This document shows positions 35,600-47,275 of a stretch of 64,000 bases of DNA, piece after piece; positions within the stretch are counted from its first letter, which is position 1; the number at the start of each line of letters is the position of its first letter. The translations under genes and the position numbers were made by a program. Under the pieces are notes generated by a model. It was not told the DNA's origin. It made no database searches and saw nothing but the letters and a program-made list of their open reading frames with translations. Source of the DNA: Adiantum capillus-veneris (lineage: Eukaryota; Streptophyta; Polypodiopsida; Polypodiales; Pteridaceae); assembly GCA_014529385.2 (NCBI GenBank), contig CM043945.1, positions 154,100,741-154,164,740 of the forward strand. Direction: 5' to 3'.

Positions 35600-36430
35600 T
35601 CTACTATAAATCTTATATCTTATTATGACTTAATGAAGCCTAACAAACAAAGGGACTAACAGTACTAACAAGAACAAAAGGGACAAAAATGATAGTTCAG
35701 TCATCTATCACGATAGATGTCTGCATGGGCAACTAGGGATCAAGACAAATTCTATTCATCATCATTGGTTCTATATGTGTTTGGTAGCTTGAAAGTGCAA
35801 GAGATCATGTCCATCAGTCATTCTCAAAACTAGAATCCAAAAAGTTAGCTTGGAAAGCCAAATACAAATCCAAATCAAGCCAAACCAGCTAAGGGTTTTT
35901 TATTAAACAAAATCTAACCCCTAGCCCAAGATGAACTTTGAACCCACGATAGCCATCTACATACCATGTACATCATGTATATGAGTTTGGGGACAAATGG
36001 ACAATGATAGCTCATACATAGGCATCTATCATGAATGATGTCGGATAAGGCCCTTTTGGAGCAAGTTACTAACTCGGAGAAGTAAATGGAGTTTTTCAAG
36101 ATTTAATTAAGTCATGTATCAAGTAGAAGCAGTATAATGAGTTACACAGCACACAAAAGCTAATAGTGGCAAATGCAACTTTGATCACCTTGATGCATGA
36201 GCAAAGAAGTCTCCAACATAGAAGAGCAGACACAAAAGATAGAAAAATGAAGACTCAATGTTGTAAATCATTCCTTAAGGACAAGAACTGGACATTAAAT
36301 AAGACTCTAGTAAGGAATTTACAGAGGCATCCAAAAGACAATGTACAAGCAGTGAGTAAACAAAAGCAAGAACGACAACAAAGATTGCACCGACATTGAC
36401 AACCAGGTCATGTCACGAACGACATGAATT
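35600..36430. other. No gene recognised
   Basis: Probably decayed internal retroelement DNA upstream of a purine tract at 36432. The short frame at 36166-36399 has no motif. Confidence 0.4.
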
Positions 36431-36431
36431 T

Positions 36432-37070
36432 AGAGGAGGGGAGTGATGACCCATGGGTCCACACTACGACATAACTCAATTTCCGTACCAAAGTCTTATT
36501 TCTTGAGAGTTATGGAAGGATGTGGATTATGGTTAAAAACATCATGTGTAATGAGTAGCTATTCTAGTTGTAGAAGCCGGTGTGCAATGGCACTTCCAGA
36601 TTGTCAATACAAATCCACTTGACCCTTTGAACTATGTTTTAGGTTTTAACCTATGGTAGCCTTAGTATATAAGGTACCTAGGTCATTTTGTAAAGAGAAC
36701 TTTATCACAATCAAAGTTTAATGCTATTGTCAAATGTGTGAGAGAGAGAAACCAGAGAGCGTGAGCTTCATCCTAGTGCTACTTTTTGCTCGCTCATCGC
36801 ATTAGAGATTATAATGCACCATCACGATAGACTTGGGATAGAGCTACGCATCAATTACAATCATTCCATGCGAGACGGAGCACACACGCTAACGCATCTA
36901 GGAGCTATTTGTGGTCGTAAGTGCATCAAATGATGTTTGTTTTTTGCGTGCAAGTAGTCATTAAAAACGTGGTGCTATAAGTTATGCATAGGTACTCATA
37001 GATTTCACTTTTAAGCACATTCAAAATTTTGTTTTGTCTTCATACGCGTTGTTGGGTAAAAGGAAAAGTG
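36432..37070 (+). repeat. Polypurine tract and 3' LTR remnant
   Basis: AGAGGAGGGGAG (36432-36443) is a polypurine tract, directly followed by TGATGACCCATGGG, a probable LTR start. A TATATAAGG box lies near 36666. The right part is cut by the chromovirus that inserted after 37070. Confidence 0.5.
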
Positions 37071-38223
37071 TGTAATAGGACTAATCTTTGAAGTTCTTAA
37101 AGTCGAAAAGAATGTAGTAAGGCATATCTTTCGTTTAACACGATTTGAAAAATTGTTGAATAGTCTATTAAATAGAGCTTATATGAATGAGTTTGAGATA
37201 TTAAGAGAGAACATATATTCTTTTTCTAAATAATACACTAAAGACGTATTTGATAAAGATTAATGAATAACAGATAGTCTGTCTATGAACAGTAAAATTG
37301 AGATTTTTATTAATATCAATGTTTTATATTTATGTATTTTAGCTTAAAATGCATGGGTAGGTTTAAAATAAGTTCAAAAAGTAGTCAAGATCCAAAAATA
37401 GAGATTTTATGAGTTGCGAACTAAAAGCTGCGTTTTCAGGCCAAGAAAGACGTTTTTCGCAATTCTGTCCGCGCTTCCTTGTAGACCAAACCAATTCTCG
37501 TCGTTTTGAGTCCCTGGATTGCTCTGTTCGGAGTTCGTTTGTAAAAGTTATTATGAAAACAAACAGAAGACAGTAGAAGTGCAGTATACACAGGGACAGG
37601 CAGACATACAACATCATACATCTCTCCCTGCTATCAACCAAGAAGTGGATTTGTTTCTTCATGATGGACTATTGCAATTGAGATTATGAAGGTACATGAT
37701 TATGTTTCTTTACGTTGATTATCATGTTGAATTGGTTGTACGAGTATGTTCTTTTGGCTATTTTGTATGTGAATGATCAATGTGTGAAACAGGATCTGTA
37801 CAAAGTGTCATGATAAAAATCTAACCTTTACGGATCGCTTAGCGATCACGTTCTTATCTTATTCTCGCAGGTATACTTGGTGCGAAAATCGAGTAGGATC
37901 GAACGTCTAAAAAGTGGCTATTTTGATAAGTCGCATGCTTTTCGAAGAAAAGAAGGATAAAAGAACGACGGGTGGTGTGTTTGAGGATCATTCACAGGTC
38001 TCCTCTTCTGCGAGTGCGATTGCGAGTGCGAGAGCGAGTGAGACATTGCATGCAAGTGGACTGAAGCTCGGGGGTGGTCGGGAGGTTCGATCTCCGTACA
38101 ACGGAGTGCGCCTATATATTCCATTGCTCCTCTGTTGTATCAAAAATCTGCAAGAATCCATCAATACAAAGATCTCTTTCTCTATCTTTTGCTATCTATC
38201 TCTATTATTTTGTTCCTGTGACA
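37071..38223 (+). repeat. 5' LTR of chromovirus
   Basis: Starts TGTAATAGG, ends CCTGTGACA. A TATA-like CCTATATATTCC lies near 38110. Some substitutions and small indels separate it from the 3' LTR. Confidence 0.95.
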
Positions 38224-38225
38224 AT

Positions 38226-38240
38226 TGGTATCAGAGCAAG
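38226..38240 (+). promoter_or_regulatory. Primer binding site, tRNA-Met type
   Basis: TGGTATCAGAGC starts three bases after the 5' LTR. It would anneal the tRNA that primes minus-strand DNA synthesis. Confidence 0.9.
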
Positions 38241-38250
38241 CGGTTGATTA

Positions 38251-38870
38251 TGGACATGGAAGGATACGAGAGGAGGATGAAGGAGCAAGAAGACCTGATT
38301 CGACGACTACGAGAAGATATGGAACAAGAAAATCAAGAGCATGTTGAAGCTCTGCGGGGCAAAGCAACACGAGAGCCTGATATCTATGTGGACCTTGATG
38401 GCAAACATGAAGGCAAAAACCATGCTACTCCTCCAGGAAATCATTGTGGCGGCGCTTGGGCACCTGGTGGTGCTGATAGTGGTGATGGTGGGAACGGTGG
38501 TGGTGGACATAGAGGTCGTCAACGCGAAAAATAAACGATGACGATATGGGAAAAGCGACCACCAAATCATTCTTAACGAAGGCTAAGCTTAAAGAGTTTG
38601 ATGGCATAAGAAAGATATGCGAAGATTTAGAAGCGTGGATTATAGAACTTAAAGATTTGGATTATACTTTCAATATCGAGAACATGACCACCAGACTCTC
38701 GAATGCTCGAGCAAGATGACCGATAAGACAATACGTACCAAGATGGCTCAATTGGAGACTTTTGGCGATGCGTACGATAAAGGTAAGTCATCTACCCCTT
38801 CTTTGTGATGTTTTATGTCTTTGATACGTCCTTTGAAAGCTTCAGTGATCAAATTTATGCATAAAAGTTG
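38251..38870 (+). pseudogene. Chromovirus gag remnant
   Basis: The frame from 38251 reads MDMEGYERRMKEQEDLIRRL, a coiled-coil start, then a Gly/Asp/His-rich stretch to a stop at 38534. Another frame gives LKEFDGIRKICEDLEAWIIE (about 38590-38650), the first gag block. The rest of gag, including any zinc knuckle, is absent before protease sequence begins near 38881. The deletion makes this element unable to form its own particle. Confidence 0.65.
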
Positions 38871-38880
38871 AGATTTAAAT

Positions 38881-39090
38881 TTGAATTTTTTAATTGATTT
38901 GGATAGTATTCATTGCTTCTTATCGTCTAAATTGATTGAGAAATTCAACTTGAAATTAAATCGAGAAGTTAAAAGACTTGTGGACTTAACCAGTGGTAAT
39001 AATAGTTTCATGAAAGAGATAGTAGAAACTTGGTTTTTTTCTTTAAAGAGTCGGAAGCATAAAGTTGATTTCTATATCATAAATCATTGA
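38881..39090 (+). pseudogene. Chromovirus protease, degraded
   Basis: FLIDLDSIHCFLSSKLIEKF corresponds to the retropepsin block normally LIDSGSTHNFLS; the serine and glycine of the DSG triad are changed to Leu-Asp, so it cannot be active. NREVKRLVDLTSGN follows. The frame ends at a TGA at 39088-39090. Confidence 0.65.
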
Positions 39091-39284
39091 TATGCATGAT
39101 ATTATCATTGGTATCAATTAGATGATTGAATATCATGTTTTGATTGATTGTTAAGAAAGAAAAATATATCTTTAATCATTTGATGATGATAAGTCACACT
39201 CTTCGTGGAAAGAAAGAGATTATAAATCTAGTTTTGGCCATGGAATTGATAAGGTGACTTAGATAAGAGTGTGAGACGTTTCTT

Positions 39285-39968
39285 GTGTTTGCTAATGAGA
39301 TTAAAGAAGAATCTGGGGATAAACAGAAAGAGACAAATCCAGAATTTGTAGAGGATCTCTTACATGAATTTAAGGATGTGTTTTCGGATGATCTTCCTGG
39401 TATACCTCCGCCTAGAGCGGTAGACCATGCCATAGATCTATATCCAGGAGCAACACCTTATTCAAGGGCTCCATACAGGTTCAATATTGATGAGCTTAAA
39501 GAGCTCAAGATACAACTTTATGATCTTTTGAAAAAGGGTTTCATTAAACCTAGTGTATCTCCTTGGGGTAGTCTTGTGCTATTTCAAAAGAAAAAGGATG
39601 GTATATATAGGTTATGCATTGACTCTAGGGGATTAAACAAACAGACCATTAAGAACAAATATCCTCTTCCTCACATGGATGAATTGCTTAGCCAATTGAG
39701 TGGTGCCACAATATTTTTGAAGATTGACCTTCGTTCTAGCTACCATCAAATCTGCATTAAGACCGAGGACATTCCAAAGACTGCTTTTCGTACACGTTAT
39801 GGGCATTATGAATTTACAGTTCTTGCTTTTGGTTTGACTAATGCACCAACAACTTTCATGTGCTTAATGAATAGTATTTTTCACCCGTATCTTGATGACT
39901 TCATTCTGGTATTCTTGGATGATATTTTGTGTATTCTAAGAATGAAGAAGATCATGCATTGCATTTAA
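39285..39968 (+). pseudogene. Chromovirus reverse transcriptase
   Basis: The order of blocks is [106 protein letters not shown] and [17 protein letters not shown]. The catalytic block is VFLDDIL (Asp-Asp codons 39918-39923), with Phe in place of the usual Tyr. The frame shifts just after this, around 39930-39960, into the RNase H frame. Otherwise the domain is largely full length. Confidence 0.9.
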
Positions 39969-40966
39969 AGAAAACATTTGAAGGTTTGCGTGAACATAAA
40001 TTGTATGCCAAAGCAAGTAAGTGTTCTTTTGCAAAGGATCAGATTGTGTATTTGGGAGGAGTGATTTCTAAAGAGGGGATTCACATTGATCTTGATAAAG
40101 TTAAGACTATGTCAATAAGCGATGTAAGAAGCTTTATGGGTTTAGCACAATATGAGAGAGCACACATTAAAGATTTCTCTAAGATAGCAAGTCCTTTGAT
40201 CGAATTGACCAAGAAAGACAAGGATTTTGTGTGGACTTCTAGCTGTGAGAGTGCTTTTGAGACCTTGAAGGCTAAAATAGCAGAAAATTGTGTTTTAAAA
40301 GTTCCTGAGATGGGCAAACCATTTGTTGTGTCTTGTGACGCTAACAGTGAACAATTAGGTTGTGTTTTGACACAAGAAGGAAGAGTAGTTGCATATGAGT
40401 CTAGAAAATTAAGACGACATGAATTGAACTATGCAACCTCTGAATTTGCATTGCTTGTTGTTGTTCATGTATTGAAGCATTGGCTTCATCTATTGCTTGG
40501 CGTAAAATTTGAATTGCGTACTGATCATCAACGCTTGAAGTATATTTTTACTCAGCCATTGTTAAGTAACAGACAAAGAAGATGGATTGATTTGCTGGAT
40601 GAGTATGACTTTGATTTGAAGTATTTGTGTGAAAAAGAAAATAAATTTGCAGATGCATTGACTCGTAGGCCTATGTGTAATTTGTTGACTGTTGTGCGGT
40701 CTAATTTGATTGATGATATACATGCTGAAGTTGAAAATGATTCTTTTTATATTCCTATTTTAAAATTATTGCGTGAAAATATTGGTAAGATGTATGAAAA
40801 TAGATATCACTTGTATAAGGGAAATCTGTATTATTATGATCGCTTGTGTATTCGTGCAAATTCTGCTTTTAAGAGTCAAATTCTGCATGAGTGTCATACT
40901 TCACCTTTTTCTGGTCATCCTGGATTGAATAAGACATATGGAAAGATTAAAAGTTCATTCTTTTGA
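39969..40966 (+). pseudogene. Chromovirus RNase H and integrase H2C2
   Basis: The frame opens at 39929, overlapping the RT frame. The connection block is KASKCSFAKDQIVYLGGVIS; then FVWTSSCESAFETLKAKIAE. RNase H acidic residues are all present: SCDAN, TSEFALL, LRTDHQRL and KFADALTRRP. The integrase zinc segment starts HECHTSPFSGHPGLNKTYG and is cut by a TGA at 40964-40966, where a Trp is usual. The following CxxC is degenerate (CEYFN). Confidence 0.88.
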
Positions 40967-41043
40967 CTGCGTATGAAATTGGATATTAAGAATTATGTGT
41001 GTGAGTACTTCAATGTCAACAAGTCAAGATTGAACATAAGAGG

Positions 41044-41460
41044 ATGCCTGGTGACCTTCAACCCTTAGACATTCCTTTACAAAAGTGGGAGTCTATATCC
41101 ATGGACTTTATCATTAGACTTCCTACTACTCGTGGAGGGTATGATTCGATCTTTGTGGTGGTAGATAGACTCACAAAACAAGCTCACTTCTTTCCTGTAA
41201 AAATAATTGATACTGCATTGACCATTGCACGCTTGTTTGTGAAAGAGATATTTCGTTTGCATGACATGCCCAAGAGTATAGTGTCTGACAGAGATTCTAA
41301 GTTCACTTCTCATTTCTGGAGAGCGACTTTTTACTCTATACGTACCCAGTTACTCATGTCTACTGCTTTTCATCCTCAAACTGATGGGGAAACGGAGAGA
41401 GTGAATCGTATTTTAGAAGATATGTTACGAATGTATGTCAATGAAAACCAATCTAATTGA
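41044..41460 (+). pseudogene. Chromovirus integrase core
   Basis: LQPLDIPLQKWESISMDFII gives the first catalytic Asp, IVSDRDSKFTSHFW the second, and FHPQTDGETERVNR the Glu, so the DDE triad is complete. The frame ends at a TGA at 41458-41460 where a one-base shift has occurred. The frame beginning at 41435 overlaps and continues the domain. Confidence 0.88.
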
Positions 41461-41944
41461 AATGAATATCTACCTTTGGTTGGAATTTGCATATAACAGT
41501 TCATATCATTCATCTATTAGGATGACTCCGTTTGAGGCAATGTATGGCTACAATTGTCCCACACCTATTAATTTTCTTAACTCGAGGAATAAGGTAGAAC
41601 TGTCACGTGAGATGCTTGAGAAAATGGATAGCGAGTTGGCCAAAATCAGTGGGAATATTAGAGAAGCTCAAAAGAGACATAAATTGTATTATGACAAGAA
41701 ACATCGTGTTGTGGAGTATGAAACTGGTGATATGGTTTTCTTAAAGGTTATTCCTGAGAAGTCTCATTTGGTTCTTGGAAAGGATAGAAGATTGTCTCCA
41801 CGATTTGCTGGGCCATTTAAAATTTTGAAGCGCATTGGTTCATTAGATTATAAATTAGAATTCCCTTCTCAAGTTAAAGTGCATCCTGTATTTCATGTGA
41901 GTTTATTAAAAAAGTATATTTGTAATGTGCATCATGTTTTATAG
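41435..41944 (+). pseudogene. Chromovirus integrase C-terminal region
   Basis: LEFAYNSSYHSSIRMTPFEA and MYGYNCPTP are the end of the core. AQKRHKLYYDKKHR and YETGDMVFLK follow, then the GPY/F-type block SPRFAGPFKILKRIGSLDYK and HPVFHVSLLKKY. A TAG at 41942-41944 separates it from the chromodomain, which continues in the same frame. Confidence 0.88.
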
Positions 41945-42148
41945 TACGACTCTAAGTTGAAAGATGATGGAACATTGACTGTAGAACCAGACTTAGTGCT
42001 AGATAGGCGTGTTAAACATCTGAGAAATAGAGACATTGTGGAAGTTTTCGCTAAGTGGCAGAACTATCCAGTAGAGGATGCATCATGGGTTGATCTTAGT
42101 GTTTTGCAAAGAGAATTTCTCTCCTTCCAACTCTGGGGACAGAGTTAA
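41945..42148 (+). pseudogene. Chromovirus chromodomain
   Basis: LDRRVKHLRNRDIVEVFAKW, QNYPVEDASWVDLS is the chromodomain core, with the aromatic W and the ASW block. It is in frame with the integrase C-terminus but after a stop codon. The family reads histone marks with this domain. Confidence 0.85.
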
Positions 42149-42165
42149 TTTTGAAAAGGGGAGAA

Positions 42166-43315
42166 TGTACTAGGACAAATCTTTGAAGTTCTTAAAGTCG
42201 AAAAGAATGTAGTAGGGCATAACTTTCATTTAGCACGATATGAAAAATTGTTGAATAGTCTATTAAATAGAGCTTATATGAATGAGTTTGAAATATTAAG
42301 AGAGAACATATATTCTTTTTTTAAATAATACACTAAAGACTTATTTGATAAAGATTAATGAATAACAGATAGTCTGTCTATGAGCAGTAAAATTGAGATT
42401 TTTATTAATACTAATGTTTTATATTTATGTATTTTAGCTTAAAATGCATGGGTAGGCTTAAAATAAGTTGACAAAGTAGTGGAGATCCAAAAATAGAGGT
42501 TTTATGAGTCGCGACCTAAAAGTTGCGTTTTCAGCCAAAGAAAGACGTTTTTCGCAATTCTATCTACGGGGCCTTGTAGACCAGACCTATTCACGTCGTT
42601 TTGAGTACCTGGATTGCTTTTTTTTTATTTTGTTTGTAAAAGTTATGATGAAAACAAACAGAAGGCAGCAGCAATGTAGTATACACACGGACACGCAGAC
42701 ATACAACATCATACATCTCTCCCTGCTATCAACCAAGAAGTGGATTTTTTTCTTCATGATGGACTATTGAAATAGAGATTATGAAGGTACATGATGATGT
42801 TTTTTTACTTTGATTATCATGTTGAATTGGTTGTACGAGTATGTTCTTTTGGCTATTTTGTAGGCGATGCAGAAATCAATGTGTGAAACAGGATCTGTAC
42901 AAAGTGTCATGATAAAAATTTAACATTTATGAATCGCTTAGCGATCACGTTCTTATCTTATTCTCGCAGGTATACTTGGTGCGAAAATCGAGTAGGACCG
43001 AACGCCTAAAAAGCGGCTATTTTGAGAAGTCGCATGATTTTCAAGGAAAAGAAGGATAAAAGAACGATAGGTGGTACGTTTAAGGATCATTCACAGATCT
43101 CCTCTTCTGCGAGTACGAGTGCGAGTGCGAGTGAGACGCTGCATGCAAGCGGACTGAAGCTCGGGGGTGGTCGGGAGGTTTGAGCTCCATACAACGGAGT
43201 GCGCCCATATATTCCATTACTCCTCTGTTGTATCAAAACTCTGCAAGAATCCATCAATACAAAGATCTCTTTCTCTATCTTTTGTTGTCTATCTCTATTA
43301 TTCTATTCTGTGACA
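42166..43315 (+). repeat. 3' LTR of chromovirus
   Basis: Starts TGTACTAGG after the purine tract and ends CTGTGACA, followed by the AAGTG target duplication. Confidence 0.95.
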
Positions 43316-43320
43316 AAGTG

Positions 43321-44199
43321 AAACATCTCTATAGCTTTATAGCCCAAGAGCATTCAAACCTCAACCTCAGTACCAAAAAGTATACCAAAACGACTCTTAG
43401 TAAACCCCAATCAAAAATCCTATGCTCCCTTGAGAATTTACAAACACACACCCACCCAAAGAACTATAGCACATATGAGTAAAATCTTGTCAAAGCATGG
43501 ATTTACAACACACACCGACCAATTTATATGAAAACAAGAGCCTCCCGCTTCACAATTGAACATCAAAAACCCACAACTTCAATATCAATTCCACAATTCA
43601 TAGATACATGCCCTCCGAATCCGTCTGCACATAATTTGTCACTAGGCTACCATAGCCATAATCCTGCAGCAAACTAGTCGTAGCTTGAAGAGAACAACTC
43701 CAACTGGGCACTTTAAATCTTGAGATAAAGATAAAAAAATAACTGGCAAGAAAGTTGGAGATGACCAAAATTGAATCTACATGCCGCTACATGCAAAATT
43801 GACGCAAACAAAGAGCTGTCTCGGCACGACTACACGACCTCAAAACAGGAAATTTTTGAACTTTTGTTGAACTTTTTTCAGTTTCAACATGAGTTTTGAT
43901 TATATACAAGAAGCACCTCAAATAGCACACATATGGACACTTAAAGTAACCCGACAGCTGGCACTACACTAGCAGGCTAGTAGTGTATGTACTTGTGCTT
44001 GCAAAAGCAATCATAAAAAACAAGAACATGTCCAAACACTCTAATGAAAGTCTATCTCAAGCCCATATGTACAATTTTTACAAAAAAACAGGGATCTCAA
44101 AATGCGCGCAACAACGTTTTTCGTAGATGGGTCTAGAGTGAGGGTTTTGAGTGTAGAGGTTTTGGGGCATATGTATCATAGTGAGGGAGTGGCGTTCCT
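43321..44199. other. No gene recognised
   Basis: AT-rich target DNA right of the chromovirus. No motif seen. Confidence 0.5.
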
Positions 44200-44203
44200 T
44201 AAC

Positions 44204-45539
44204 ACTAGAATGGTAACCTAACAGGACATAAGAGTGTCCTTTCAGGGTTTTGGGAAAAATTTCCAAAACCATATTAGATCCACTCATTTTGAAAAATCCT
44301 TTCATGAGCTTATAGTTCAATAACTACTACATATGGAAAAAATGAGAAACTTGTAATTTTTCTCATCCCTTGGTCACTACAAGCCTCCAAAGTTGATGGA
44401 CCAGTGAATTTTTCCCAAAACAGCAATTTCTTACGGTTGATTGCATAGAAATAAGAGTGGAGATTTTTGTAGGACATGAGATAAAATGCCTCGTTAACTT
44501 CAATGGGTTGATGACCAAAACGTATGGTTGCTTTTACCTCACTAATTTCTTTTTGGGCAAAAAATATAAGTACAAAAAAGTTGCATTTTTGCCATTCTGC
44601 GGACCTATCATCAAAGTTTCTATAGCCACGCTCAATACAGATACTATATACATGTTTTCTTAGTTCCCTTTGGGCCTCTGGATTCAAAAGGAACCATAGA
44701 GCATGTCAAAAGGATAATGGATCTCTTACAATTGGATCCATGGGGGCAATGATAAAGTGCTAAATACAGCAAACATGAAAAAATTGGGTTTAGCATTATG
44801 ACCTCTAAAATCCCGTAGAAACTACTCAATATCTAGCCAAGTTTTTAGTCTATGATTAGATATGGTCACTATCTACAAAATACACACAATTGGCCTAAGA
44901 AACTAGCAATATTGAGAAAGTTATACTTGCTACTCTAAAATGTATCGTATTCTTCAGCAATCAAAAAACTCAACCATTATCATATACTATGCTATATAGC
45001 ATATTAGGTCCCCCAAAACTCAAGGAAGATTAGCTTTATGTTATACATTACACTTACACAATCAAAATTGAATTTGGATATCAAGAAAGCCACCAATAAA
45101 ATCATAAAAGTGCTGATTTTGGCCAAAAACAGGATTATGCAATTCTTGTAAATTGGTCATAACTTTCTATTTTAACACTTAGCTCTCCCTACAAGCATCA
45201 AAACATGTTGAGAACTATGAAGGCCTAACCTCTAGCCATCTAAACCTCACAAACATGAAGTTTAGAGTGGTATAGTTGCCAAAAATTGAAAAAAAGCCAA
45301 AAACGGACCCGTTTTTTCACACAATTTAGGTTCAAAAATGTTGTGCAAGAGTAAGGTTAATGGTGTGATCAATACTAAAAAAAACATGCTAAGTTTTTTT
45401 CAGCTCGTAAGGCAACTTTGTGGATATATAGCGCCTAGAAATTCATTTTCATACTCTTCAAATAATTCAAGCAAAATGGTCACTTAACAGGACACAAAAG
45501 TGTCCAAGGACATAAAAGTGTCCTGTTACCATTCTAGTG
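44204..45539. mobile_element. TTAA-flanked non-autonomous DNA transposon, copy 1
   Basis: TTAA flanks both sides (44200-44203 and 45540-45543). The inverted ends are CACTAGAATGGTAAC at left and its exact reverse complement at right. Length is 1336 bp. Inside the ends lie GGACA-AA-GTGTCC palindromes: one at left (about 44223) and two at right (about 45490 and 45508). TTAA targets and a CxCTAG start are piggyBac features. No transposase is encoded. It matches the copy at 58899-60221 over its whole length. Confidence 0.85.
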
Positions 45540-45723
45540 TTAAGTTTCGTATGATTCTGGTATGGTTTGGTGAGTCTCCTTCCGTTTGTGTGTATGTAGG
45601 TTGGATGTAGTTGAGAGCAGTGAGATTCTTGATTGTGGATTCGTTGGCCTTCCAAAGTGTTGTATGTGTGGGATGATCTCAACCTGACAAGCTAAAGAGA
45701 TTGCCTCCGTGCACCTATCGTGT

Positions 45724-46077
45724 TGTTAACCCTCACGGCACACGGACACCCTATGATCTGTTAACCCTCACGGCACACGGACACCCTATGATCTGTTAAC
45801 CCTCACGGCACACGGACACCCTATGATCTATAAACGTTGTATTATTTAGAGTCAGGTACCGGGCTTGTCGGTCCAATAGGGAAAGGTAGAGTGATCGCCG
45901 ATGAGAGGCGCACTTTAACTTGAACATGCTAGGGTTAGTTGGCTAAGCATGGGCGCCCAAGTGTGAATGGGGTGAGCTCCTATAAAAGCCAACTAAACCT
46001 AATTTTTACTCATTCTCTCATTTGTGCAATTGAAGAGTGCTCTTGCTCCATCTCCATCTTCTTCTTCTTCACCTCCT

Positions 46078-46109
<32 letters not shown>

Positions 46110-46360
46110 GGAGAGTGTGTGTGCGATCGAGCATTATGAAGGCACGACGGCGGCGAAGCGGTTGAGCGCGGCACGACTGCAGCTTCTTCTTCATCGCGGC
46201 GAGGAATCCACCACGAAGGCGAGCGTAGAGCGGTGAGTGACACACCCTTTGTTCTCTTGAGCTTGCTAGTTTAGGCTTGTTGTGTACTTGGAGCCGTTTG
46301 TGGCTCGCACACGGTGTATTGGCAAGTCCCTTGCTTCGACAGTGCGGCAAGGAGCGCACA
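45724..46360 (+). repeat. 5' LTR of gag-protease element
   Basis: 637 bp with three tandem 35-bp units at the start (45724, 45759, 45794), a TATA box TATAAAAG (45981-45988), and a GT/GA microsatellite (about 46079-46110). The 3' LTR has only two 35-bp units, which accounts for its 35-bp shorter length. Confidence 0.95.
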
Positions 46361-46364
46361 TTTT

Positions 46365-46382
46365 TGGCGCCGCTGCCGGGGA
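46365..46382 (+). promoter_or_regulatory. Primer binding site, tRNA-Asp type
   Basis: TGGCGCCGCTGCCGGGGA differs at one of 18 positions from the complement of the 3' end of plant tRNA-Asp, and starts four bases after the LTR. Confidence 0.9.
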
Positions 46383-47275
46383 TATGCCCTACACTAAGCT
46401 CAGTTAGCACTTTACGCTTCCTTGTGGTGCAATTTCTATCATAGGAAAGGCAGGGAAGGAGTGTGTGGAGATTTCTGTTTTTTGCGTTTTCTGCATTTGC
46501 TGTCAAGTTTCAATTTCTGCTATTGTCTGCGTTTTTTCAATTTCTGCAATTTCTGCATTTTCAAGTTCGGCGTTTTCAATTTCTGCAGTTTCCTACATTT
46601 CTGCGTTTTTTTAATTTTCTGCAATTTCTGCATTTTCTGCAATTTCTGCATATCTGCGTTTTCTGCAGTTTTTGCATATCTGCGTTTTCAATTTCTGTAT
46701 TTTCTGCACCAAAAAGAAAAAAAAAATTTCTTTAAAACAAATTAAAAAAAATAGGAAATCAAAAACGCGAGTGAGCGGGCGGCGAAATTTTTCGAAAATA
46801 AAAAACGTGACTCTTAAAACGGACGGGTTGGTTTGTATAAAAGATAGATCGGGATCGGGATCATTTTCCCAAGCCCAAGCCCAAGCCCAAGCCCAAGCCC
46901 TCAGTCTTATGATATATACTAGACTCACTCTTATATATATACCCTACTCCCTCAAGAGAGAATGAGAGCATGTGGGACAAGTCCTCCACTCTCCTCCTTT
47001 CTCTTCCCACTTGCACCCTTAGACTTTCTAGTTTGGGCCTAGTTCCCTACTGGAAACTGACAGTTTTAGGGATTCCGAGGGCATAGAGTGACCAAACGGA
47101 GGGCTGTAAAGCACGGCACGACCCTCTGACCGATACGCTCGTTTCGAGCTATCACACGGCCCATTCCACGACACGCTCTAAAAATTCTAGCAAAAAAACA
47201 AACAAAAAACACGCTAAAAACTAGTCACAAGGCCTCCTAGAGCAGCTTTTTGACACCTTAGGGTATCAAAAGCAC
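46383..47275 (+). other. Untranslated leader of gag-protease element
   Basis: From 46470 to 46710 the + strand repeats TTTCTGC(A/G) many times in a T-rich, AC-poor stretch. Bases 46868-46900 hold five to six copies of CCCAAG. Packaging signals often lie here in LTR elements; that role is inferred. No coding frame is supported. Confidence 0.7.

Larger units (their letters stand above)
37071..43315 (+). mobile_element. Ty3/gypsy chromovirus, complete ends, defective pol
   Basis: LTRs lie at 37071-38223 (1153 bp) and 42166-43315 (1150 bp). Both start TGTA and end TGTGACA. A perfect 5-bp target duplication AAGTG lies at 37066-37070 and 43316-43320. A tRNA-Met-type primer site starts at 38226 and a purine tract GAAAAGGGGAGAA (42153-42165) precedes the 3' LTR. 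Internal DNA is only about 3.9 kb because most of gag is missing. Pol domains run protease, RT, RNase H, integrase, chromodomain, with several breaks. Chromodomains in this clade guide insertion into heterochromatin. Confidence 0.95.

Noticed and set aside
46069-46506. A 145-codon minus-strand open frame
   Set aside because: It runs antisense through the 5' LTR of the gag-protease element and is repeated in the 3' LTR at 54394-54693.
46422-46745. Phe/Cys-rich open frames
   Set aside because: They arise from the TTTCTGCA repeats of the element leader.
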